45,000 nucleotides of DNA from Methylobacterium aquaticum. Its GTDB lineage: Bacteria > Pseudomonadota > Alphaproteobacteria > Rhizobiales > Beijerinckiaceae. The stretch's first letter is position 1. Every line of letters starts with the position of its first letter. This document shows positions 38,779 through 45,000 of this stretch, one piece after another. Location: assembly GCF_016804325.1 (NCBI RefSeq), contig NZ_CP043627.1, positions 557,501 through 602,500 of the forward strand, read 5' to 3'. The notes under the pieces were generated by a model. It had not been told where the DNA came from and did not search any database. It worked only from the letters and a program-made list of their open reading frames with translations. A program made the translations under genes and the position numbers.

Positions 38779-41040
38779 TCAGACGGGCACGCCGTGCTCC
38801 TCGGCGAACGCCGCCAGCGCCGGCCGCAGAGACGCCCCGTCCTTGGTCCGCGCCAGTTCCCGCTCCAGGAACGCCGCCACCGCGCCGGCATCGATCCCCA
38901 GCACCATCGCCTTGACCGGGCCGATCGAGGCCGGCGACATCGAGAGGGCACGGAAACCGAGCCCGATCAGCGCCATCGCCTCGAGCGGCCGCCCGCCGAT
39001 CTCGCCGCAGACCGTGGCCGGGGTGCCGGCGGCGTTGGCCCGCTCGGCGATCAGCCGGAAGGCGCGGAGCGCCGCGGCGCTCAACGGGTCGAAGCGGTTG
39101 GCGACCTGGCGATTCTCGCGGTCGACCGCGAACAGGAACTGCATCAGGTCGTTCGAGCCGACCGAGAGGAAATCGGCTTCCGCCGCGATCTCGTCCATCT
39201 GGAACAGGAGCGAGGGTACCTCGACCATCACGCCGAGGCGGCAATCCGCCGGCAGCGGGTGGCCGTGGCGGGTGAGATGCGCCTTCTCGCGCTCGACGAT
39301 CCCCCTCGCCTGGACGAATTCCTCGACGGTGGCGACCATCGGGAACATGATCTTGAGCGGCCGCCCGCGGGCGGCCTTGAGGAGGGCCCGCAGCTGCATG
39401 CGCAGGAGGCCCGGCCGGTCGAGGCCGATGCGGATCGCCCGCCAGCCGAGGGCCGGGTTCTCCTCCTCCAGCGCCTTCATGTAGGGCAGCACCTTGTCGC
39501 CGCCGATGTCGAGGGTCCGGATCGTGACCGGAAGGTCGCCGACGGCGTCGAACACCGCCTCGTACAGGACCTGCTGCTCGGCCGCCGACGGCATCCGCTC
39601 GGCGACCATGAACTGCAACTCGGTGCGAAACAGCCCGACGCCCTCGGCCCCGGTCTCGCCCAGATGCGACAGGTCGACGATGAGGCCGGCATTGAGCTGC
39701 AGCCCGACCGCGACGCCGTCGCGGGTGACCGCCGGCACGTCGCGCAGCGCCCGGTACTGCTCCTGCCGCCGGGCCCGGAGCCGGGCCTTCTCGGCATAGG
39801 CCGCCTCGATCTCGGGTCCCGGCCGGATCTGGATCTCGCCGGTGCCGCCGTCGACGATGATGGCGTCGCCGCTCTCGACGAGCGCCGTGGCGTTCGCCAC
39901 CTCGCCCACCGCCGGGATGCCCAGGGCCCGGGCCACGATGGCGATGTGGCTCGTCGGCCCGCCCTCCTCCAGCACGACGCCGCGCAGGCGCGAGCGGTCG
40001 TAGTCGAGCAGCGCCGCCGGGCCCATCGAGCGGGCCACCAGGATGGCGTTCTCGGGCATCGCCTCCTGCCCGCCGATCGGGCGGCCGACGAGCTGGCGCA
40101 GCAGCCGGTTGGCGAGGTCGTCGAGGTCGTGCAGGCGCTCGCGCAGGTAGGGATCGCTCTGGCGCAGCATTCGGGCGCGGTTGTCCGACTGCACCCGCTC
40201 CACCGCGGCTTCCGCGGTGAGGCCCGACAGCACCGCCTCGCGCATCCGCCGCAGCCAGCCCTGGTCGTGGGCGAACATCCGGACGGTCTCGAGCACCTCC
40301 CGGTGCTCGCCGGCGCCGGCCACGTCGCCGCGCTCGACGAGATCGTCGATCGCCGCGCGCACCTCCGCGATGGCGGTGTCGAGGCGCGAGGCCTCGCGCT
40401 CGACATTCTCGGCGATCAGGTTGCGCACCACGATGCGCGGCTCGTGCAGCACGACGTGGCCGAGGCCCACGCCGTCGGCGAGCGCCACGCCGCACTGGCT
40501 CAGCGACCGGCGCGAGGCGCTGACCGTGCCGGGCGAGAGCGCCTGCAACTCGCCGGAGGCGAGCATCTCCGCCAGCACCATGGCGGTGGTCTGGAGCGCC
40601 TCGATCTCCTCCTCGGAATAGACCCGGTAGGTGCGGTTCTGCACTACCAGCACGCCCAGCGTGTTGCCGGCCCGCAGCAGCGGCACGCCCAGGAAGGCGT
40701 GGTAGACCTCCTCGCCGGTCTCCGGGCGATAGGAGAAGGCCGGGTGCGACTGGGCGTCGGAGAGCGACAGCGGCTCGGCGGTGGCGGCGATCAGGCCGAC
40801 CAGGCCCTCGCCGGCCCGCATGGTGGTGAGATGCACCGCCTCGCGATTCAGGCCCTCGGTGGCGAAGAGCTCGAGGTTGCCGTCGTCGCGCAGGACGTAG
40901 ACCGAGCAGACCTCCGCGACCATGTTGGACGCGATCAGGACGACGATGCGGTCGAGGCGCGCCTGCGGGCCGACCGGCTCCGCCATGGCCTCGCGAAGGC
41001 GGCGCAGTAGCAGGCGCGGGCCTCCAGGCGCTGCGGGCAT
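38779..41040 (-). CDS. ptsP: Phosphoenolpyruvate--protein phosphotransferase, nitrogen PTS (EI-Ntr)
   Basis: About 753 residues, cytoplasmic. An N-terminal GAF domain (about 20-165) senses nitrogen state, with LIASNMVAEVCSVYVLRDDG and AFLGVPLLRAGNTLGVLVVQ. The EI part follows: the PTS_EI N-terminal helices, then the phospho-His at about 365 in GGPTSHIAIVARALG. The PEP-binding TIM barrel carries FRTELQFMVAER, then DIGGDKVLPY, VGSNDLMQFLFAVDR, and the catalytic Cys in TVCGEIGG near residue 677. The start is ATG 41040; an in-frame GTG at 41055 is an alternative with the ribosome site too close. EI-Ntr passes phosphate from PEP to NPr. Next to lysC, as in many alphaproteobacteria. Confidence 0.95.
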   Translation of the reverse strand: MPAAPGGPRLLLRRLREAMAEPVGPQARLDRIVVLIASNMVAEVCSVYVLRDDGNLELFATEGLNREAVHLTTMRAGEGLVGLIAATAEPLSLSDAQSHPAFSYRPETGEEVYHAFLGVPLLRAGNTLGVLVVQNRTYRVYSEEEIEALQTTAMVLAEMLASGELQALSPGTVSASRRSLSQCGVALADGVGLGHVVLHEPRIVVRNLIAENVEREASRLDTAIAEVRAAIDDLVERGDVAGAGEHREVLETVRMFAHDQGWLRRMREAVLSGLTAEAAVERVQSDNRARMLRQSDPYLRERLHDLDDLANRLLRQLVGRPIGGQEAMPENAILVARSMGPAALLDYDRSRLRGVVLEEGGPTSHIAIVARALGIPAVGEVANATALVESGDAIIVDGGTGEIQIRPGPEIEAAYAEKARLRARRQEQYRALRDVPAVTRDGVAVGLQLNAGLIVDLSHLGETGAEGVGLFRTELQFMVAERMPSAAEQQVLYEAVFDAVGDLPVTIRTLDIGGDKVLPYMKALEEENPALGWRAIRIGLDRPGLLRMQLRALLKAARGRPLKIMFPMVATVEEFVQARGIVEREKAHLTRHGHPLPADCRLGVMVEVPSLLFQMDEIAAEADFLSVGSNDLMQFLFAVDRENRQVANRFDPLSAAALRAFRLIAERANAAGTPATVCGEIGGRPLEAMALIGLGFRALSMSPASIGPVKAMVLGIDAGAVAAFLERELARTKDGASLRPALAAFAEEHGVPV

Positions 41041-41209
41041 CGTGTCGTGTTCCACCCTTTGGCGAGCCGGGCCCCGCGTGGCGCAACCGTGAGGCCGAGC
41101 CTGCGCGGGCCTGACGCATCGGCCCCGTTACCGCCGTATAGCGAGTCCGGCGCCCGGCGGGCAAGCGTCCATCGGGGGAGACGTTTCCCGCCAGGGGATG
41201 CCGGGGCCG

Positions 41210-41250
41210 AAAAAGCGAACGCCCCGCCCGCGATGCATCGCGGACGGGGC
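41210..41250 (-). terminator. Rho-independent terminator of lysC
   Basis: Strong stem GCCCCGCCCGCGAT/ATCGCGGACGGGGC (one mismatch) at 41221-41250. On the minus strand it is followed by GTTCGCTTTTTC, giving a five-T run. It lies 35 bp past the lysC stop and before ptsP, so the two genes are separately transcribed. Confidence 0.85.
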
Positions 41251-41285
41251 GCACCGGTATCGGGCCAAAGGGGCCCGTAGCGCGA

Positions 41286-42520
41286 TCAGGCCTTGTCGAG
41301 GCCGTAGAGCGAGTGGAGCGTGCGCACGGCGAGCTCGGTATAGGCGGCGTCGATGAGCACCGAGAACTTGATCTCGGAGGTGGTGATCGCCCGGATGTTG
41401 ATGCCCTTCTCGGCGAGCGCCCGGAACGCCTTGGCGGCGACGCCGGCATGGCTGCGCATGCCGATGCCGATCGCCGAGACCTTGACCACGTCGGTGGCGC
41501 CCTCGAGCCGCTCGAACTCGACCGTGCCGCTTTGCGCGTCGAGGATCGCGCGGGCGCGCTCGTAATCGGCCGCCGGGACCGTGAAGGTCATGTCGGTGGC
41601 CGCGCCGTCGCCGGACACGACCTGGATGATCATGTCGACGTTGATGTTGGCATCCGCCAGGGGGCCGAAGATGGCGGCGGCGATGCCGGGCTTGTCCTTC
41701 ACCCGGCGAAGCGTGATCTGCGCCTCGTCCTTCGAGAAGGCGATGCCCGTGATGATCTGCTGTTCCACGATATCGTCCTCGTCGCAGATGAGGGTGCCGG
41801 GGCGGGCGTCGTCGGGGTCGTCGAAGGAGGAGCGCACGGTGGTCGGCACCCGGTGCACCATGGCGAGCTCGACCGAGCGCACCTGGAGCACCTTGGCCCC
41901 CAGCGATGCCATCTCCAGCATCTCCTCGAAGGCGACCCGTTCGAGGCGCTGGGCCTTCGGCACCACCCGGGGTCGGTGGTGTAGACGCCGTCGACGTCGG
42001 TGTAGATGTCGCAGCGCTCGGCGCCGATCGCCGCGGCGACCGCGACCGCGCTGGTGTCGGAGCCGCCGCGGCCGAGGGTGGTCAGGCGGCCGGTCTCGGC
42101 ATGGATGCCCTGGAAGCCGGCGATCACCGCGACCTCGCCGCGCTTGAATCCGGCATCGAGGCGGGCGCCGTCGATGGCCTGGATCCGGGCCGAGCCGTGC
42201 TGGTCGGAGGTCTCGATCGGGATCTGCCAGCCCTGCCAGGAGCGGGCCTTGAGGCCCATCTCGGCGAGCACGATGGCGAGGAGGCCCGAGGTGACCTGCT
42301 CGCCGGAGGCCACGACCGCGTCGTACTCGGACTGGGCGTAGAGCGCCGAGGCGTCCTTGCACCAGGCCACCAGCTCGTTGGTCTTGCCGGACATCGCCGA
42401 GACGACGACCGCGACCTCGTAGCCGGCCCGCACCTCGCGGGCGACGTGGCGGGCGACGTTGCGGATGCGGTCGACCGTGGCGACGGAGGTGCCGCCGAAT
42501 TTCATCACCAGGCGGGGCAT
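41286..42520 (-). CDS. lysC: Aspartokinase (frameshifted)
   Basis: Catalyses ATP-dependent phosphorylation of L-aspartate, the first step to lysine, threonine, methionine and diaminopimelate. KFGGTS is at residues 7-12, with [11 protein letters not shown] near 40 and the nucleotide/substrate motif [11 protein letters not shown] near 150. Two ACT domains follow for feedback control, with [23 protein letters not shown] and [20 protein letters not shown]. The frame breaks after VYTTDP at the G4 run 41969-41972. With one base added it continues [17 protein letters not shown] and gives a normal 411-residue enzyme. An inactive lysC would make the cell auxotrophic and unable to make cell wall, so this is best read as a sequence error. 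ATG 42520 is well placed; ubiG diverges from it. Confidence 0.88.
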
Positions 42521-42728
42521 GGGGATCCGATCGAACAATGTTCTCTGTGTGCCGCAGCGCGAAGCCGCAGGCGTCCGGCGGGTACAAGCGGTCCGGGGCG
42601 GTGTCAATCTTGTGGCCGCAGGCGCCGGTCCGGCGCATGACGTCTCAGGGCGGTTGGCCCTGGGCGGCGGCTGCGCTACCTCGACGATCGAGATGAATTC
42701 CTTATCCCCGCACGAAAGCCTGGTCCCG

Positions 42729-43478
42729 ATGAGCGAACCGACCGGACCCTCGATCGACCGCGACGAGGTCGCCCGCTTCGATCGCCTCGCCGCGACCTGG
42801 TGGGACGAGGCCGGGCCGATGCGGGTGCTGCACCGCTTCAACCCGGTGCGCCTGACCTATATCCGCGACACGGCCTGCCGCCATTTCGGCCGCGACCCGC
42901 TCGCGCCCACCCCCCTCGCGGGGCTGACCCTCGTCGATGTCGGCTGCGGCGGCGGCGTCCTGTCGGAGCCGCTGGCGCGGCTGGGCGCCGAGGTGACCGG
43001 GCTCGACCCGGCGGTGACGAACGTGAAGGTCGCGCAAGCCCATGCCGACGCGGCCGGCGTGCCGGTTCGCTACCGAGCCGAGACGATCGAGGCGGTGGTG
43101 GCTGCGGGCGAGCGGTTCGACGTGGTCTGCGCCATGGAGGTGGTCGAGCACGTCACCGACATGCCGGCCTTCGTGCGGACGGCCTGCCAGGCCGTGAAGC
43201 CCGGCGGCCTGCTCTTCGCCGCCACCATCAACCGGACGATGCGCTCCTTCGCGCTCGCCATCGTGGGGGCGGAATACGTTCTCGGCTGGCTGCCGAAGGG
43301 CACCCACGACTGGGAGAAATTCGTCACCCCGGACGAGCTGCGCGACGCCGTCGAGGGCGGCGGCCTATCGGTCACGGATACGACCGGCGTGGTGTTCAAC
43401 CCGCTCACCACCCGCTGGAGCGTCGCCCGCGACACCGCCGTCAACTATATGATCGCGGCCGAGAGACCGCGCGGCTGA
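42729..43478 (+). CDS. ubiG: Ubiquinone biosynthesis O-methyltransferase UbiG
   Basis: 249-residue SAM-dependent methyltransferase acting twice in ubiquinone synthesis, on 2-polyprenyl-6-hydroxyphenol and on demethylubiquinone. The family-typical start [31 protein letters not shown] is visible. Then comes the SAM loop [17 protein letters not shown] (about 70-86), the acidic motif TGLDPA, and [14 protein letters not shown] [13 protein letters not shown]. The membrane-associated insert [31 protein letters not shown] follows. Start ATG 42729 fits homologs; an in-frame ATG at 42693 would add twelve residues. It diverges from lysC, an arrangement common in alphaproteobacteria. Confidence 0.95.
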   Translation: MSEPTGPSIDRDEVARFDRLAATWWDEAGPMRVLHRFNPVRLTYIRDTACRHFGRDPLAPTPLAGLTLVDVGCGGGVLSEPLARLGAEVTGLDPAVTNVKVAQAHADAAGVPVRYRAETIEAVVAAGERFDVVCAMEVVEHVTDMPAFVRTACQAVKPGGLLFAATINRTMRSFALAIVGAEYVLGWLPKGTHDWEKFVTPDELRDAVEGGGLSVTDTTGVVFNPLTTRWSVARDTAVNYMIAAERPRG

Positions 43479-43536
43479 CCGGGGCAACCCCGACCCGTCC
43501 CTCCCGGTTGTCGCCAGGACACGAGGAGACGCGTCC

Positions 43537-44109
43537 ATGCTCGAAAAAATTCCCCACGCCGTGGGCGAGGCCTTGTCGGGCTTGAGGGCCGGCATCGAGA
43601 AGACCGCCTACCACGCGGAGTTCGACGGCGCGCCCGTCGCCCTCCGGGTGACGAGCCCGGCCTTCCCGGACGGGGCGGCGCTGCCGGTCCGCTTCACCCA
43701 GGACGGGGCCAAGCTCTCGCCGCCGCTCGCCTGGAGCGGGATCCCGGCCGGCACCGCAGCCCTGGTGCTGCTGGTGGAGGATGCCGACAGCCCGACCCCG
43801 AAGCCGATCGTCCATGCCATCGCCTGGGACCTCGACCCCGCGAGCGAGGGCCTTGCCGAGGGCGCGCTGGCGAGCCCGGGTTCGGGCGGCACGGTGGAGG
43901 AGATCGGGAAGAATTCCTTCCTCAAGACCGGCTATCTGCCGCCCGACCCGCCGACCGGCCACGGCCCGCACCGCTACCTGTTCCAGCTCTACGCCCTCAA
44001 CCGGCATCTCGGGCTCGACGGCGTTCCCGGCCGCAGCACCCTCCTCGAGGGCATGCATGGCCACGTGCTCGCCAAGGGACTGCTCGTCGGCACGTACGAG
44101 CGCCGCTGA
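43537..44109 (+). CDS. YbhB/YbcL family (PEBP, Raf kinase inhibitor-like) protein
   Basis: 190 residues. A short N-terminal helix precedes the PEBP fold. Diagnostic strands are LPVRFTQDGAKLSPPLAWSGIPAGT, then VLLVEDADSPTPKPIVHAIAWDL, then TGHGPHRYLFQLYAL, and the tail GHVLAKGLLVGTY. The ligand pocket residues DxD and HxW (VEDADSP, VHAIAW) and GPHRY are all intact. No signal peptide is seen, so it is cytoplasmic. It follows ubiG by 58 bp on the same strand. Physiological role in bacteria is unclear. Confidence 0.93.
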   Translation: MLEKIPHAVGEALSGLRAGIEKTAYHAEFDGAPVALRVTSPAFPDGAALPVRFTQDGAKLSPPLAWSGIPAGTAALVLLVEDADSPTPKPIVHAIAWDLDPASEGLAEGALASPGSGGTVEEIGKNSFLKTGYLPPDPPTGHGPHRYLFQLYALNRHLGLDGVPGRSTLLEGMHGHVLAKGLLVGTYERR

Positions 44110-44208
44110 CGCTCACGATCTCACGCGAAGGTCGGCTTGCCAGCGGGCCCGGCCTGGCTCACCACTCGATGCCAGGCCGCCGGCGTGCGGCGGGGAGGAT
44201 CGGTGGCG

Positions 44209-45000
44209 ATGAAGGCACTCCTGTGCAAGGCGCTCGGCGGGCCGGAAGACCTGGTGATCGAGGACGTGCCGGATCCGGTGCCCGGCCCGGGCGAGGCCCT
44301 GGTGCGGGTGAGCGTCGCGGCGCTCAACTTCTTCGACACGCTGATCATCGCCGGCCGCTACCAGGTGAAGCCGGACCTCCCCTTCTCCCCGGGCGCCGAG
44401 GCCTGCGGGGTGATCGAGGCGCTCGGGTCCGGCGTCGAGGCCTTCCGGGTCGGCGAGCGGGTCATCGTCCATCTCGGCTACGGCGCCTGCCGGGAACGGG
44501 TCGTGGCGCCGGTCTCCGGCCTGACCCGGGTGCCGGACGGCGTCAGCGACGAGCAGGCGGCGGGCCTCTCAGTCACCTACGGCACCTCGCTGCATGCGCT
44601 CCAGGACCGGGCGAATCTCCAGCCCGGCGAGACCCTGGTGGTGCTCGGCGCCACCGGCGGCGTCGGGCTGGCGGCGGTGGAGCTCGGCCACGCGATGGGC
44701 GCGCGGGTGATCGCCTGCGCCTCCTCGGCGGAAAAACTCGACCTCGCCAAGGCGCATGGCGCCGACCTGACCCTGGACTACAGCCAGGAACCGCTGCGCG
44801 ATGGACTGAAGCGGCTCGGCGGCGACGCCGGCATCGACGTCGTCTACGATCCGGTCGGCGGCGCCTATTCCGAGCCGGCCCTGCGCTCGCTCAACTGGAA
44901 GGGACGTTTCCTGGTCGTCGGCTTCGCAGCCGGCGAGATCCCGAAGATTCCGCTGAACCTGGCCCTCCTGAAGGGCATCGACATCCAGGGCGTGTTCTGG
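44209..45000 (+). CDS. NADPH:quinone oxidoreductase-like MDR protein, 3' end beyond window
   Basis: 264 codons of a medium-chain dehydrogenase/reductase of the zinc-free quinone oxidoreductase group. The groES-like N-terminal domain has NFFDTLIIAGRYQVKPDLPFSPGAEACGVIEALGSG. The Rossmann domain loop GATGGVGLAAVELGHAMGA starts near residue 145. The later IDVVYDPVGGAYSEPALRSLNWKGRFLVVGFAAGEIP is the usual QOR sequence. ATG 44209 has GGGGAGGA upstream. The protein is cut at the right edge after roughly 80% of the normal length. Substrate is unknown for this group. Confidence 0.92.
   Translation, partial: MKALLCKALGGPEDLVIEDVPDPVPGPGEALVRVSVAALNFFDTLIIAGRYQVKPDLPFSPGAEACGVIEALGSGVEAFRVGERVIVHLGYGACRERVVAPVSGLTRVPDGVSDEQAAGLSVTYGTSLHALQDRANLQPGETLVVLGATGGVGLAAVELGHAMGARVIACASSAEKLDLAKAHGADLTLDYSQEPLRDGLKRLGGDAGIDVVYDPVGGAYSEPALRSLNWKGRFLVVGFAAGEIPKIPLNLALLKGIDIQGVFW

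Noticed and set aside
35976..38915. Very long frame (about 980 codons) overlapping the aldehyde dehydrogenase and OCD-like genes
   Set aside because: Same strand but shifted frame across two well-supported genes; low-complexity Arg/Pro/Gly/Ala product with no domain.
38794..41010. Long open frame opposite ptsP
   Set aside because: Antisense shadow of ptsP, with no recognisable domain or ribosome site.
41960..41980. Programmed ribosomal frameshift in lysC
   Set aside because: No slippery heptamer with a downstream structure is apparent, and four other unrelated genes show the same one-base loss in G/C runs. A common technical cause is simpler.

Overview
The window is high-GC DNA from an alphaproteobacterium, most likely a Hyphomicrobiales/Methylobacterium-like organism. 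The evidence is the high GC codon use, the lysC/ubiG/ptsP neighbourhood, the number of ABC uptake systems, and GC-rich palindromic repeats in most gaps. The genus is an inference from gene content; no search was possible.

Layout. 1-1712: lepA, cut by the left edge. 1.97-2.5 kb: two abutting transposase scraps (ISL3-like, IS110-like). 2.75-3.84 kb: an L-2-hydroxyglutarate oxidase-like gene, followed by hairpins that look like the 3' end of a group II intron. 4.3-7.6 kb: a sugar-nucleotide island (rmd, gmd, fcl) that becomes AT-rich towards fcl, ending at a decayed DDE transposase (7.9-8.7 kb). 8.8-9.4 kb: an unrecognised protein made of two copies of one domain. 9.7-14.5 kb: a branched-chain-type ABC transporter (substrate-binding protein, livH, livM, livG, livF), preceded by a DUF1445 gene and a LysR regulator. 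16.8-21.1 kb: tauA-tauB-tauC-tpa, for taurine uptake and transamination. 21.9-25.3 kb: a YgiQ-type radical SAM protein, a SpoIIAA-like protein and an Lrp/AsnC regulator. 25.6-30.7 kb: a peptide/opine-type ABC transporter with a fused double ATPase. 31.7-38.3 kb: a cupin, two paralogous double-GNAT acetyltransferases, and an oxidase, aldehyde dehydrogenase and ornithine-cyclodeaminase-like trio in tight order. 38.8-45 kb: ptsP, lysC, ubiG, a PEBP-family protein, and a quinone oxidoreductase cut by the right edge.

How the genes work together. Gmd makes GDP-4-keto-6-deoxy-mannose, which Rmd would turn into GDP-D-rhamnose and Fcl into GDP-L-fucose for surface glycans. The tau genes import taurine and deaminate it to sulfoacetaldehyde. 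The 25.6-38.3 kb block looks like uptake plus oxidation of an amine or amino-acid-like nitrogen compound; its substrate cannot be read from the sequence.

A caution for any user: five genes (rmd, the duplicated-domain protein, the dppC-like permease, the FAD oxidoreductase and lysC) each lack exactly one base within a G/C run. Restoring that base gives a full-length protein. Because lysC is among them, base-calling error is the simplest explanation, and I annotate these as genes rather than pseudogenes. No tRNA, rRNA or CRISPR array was seen.
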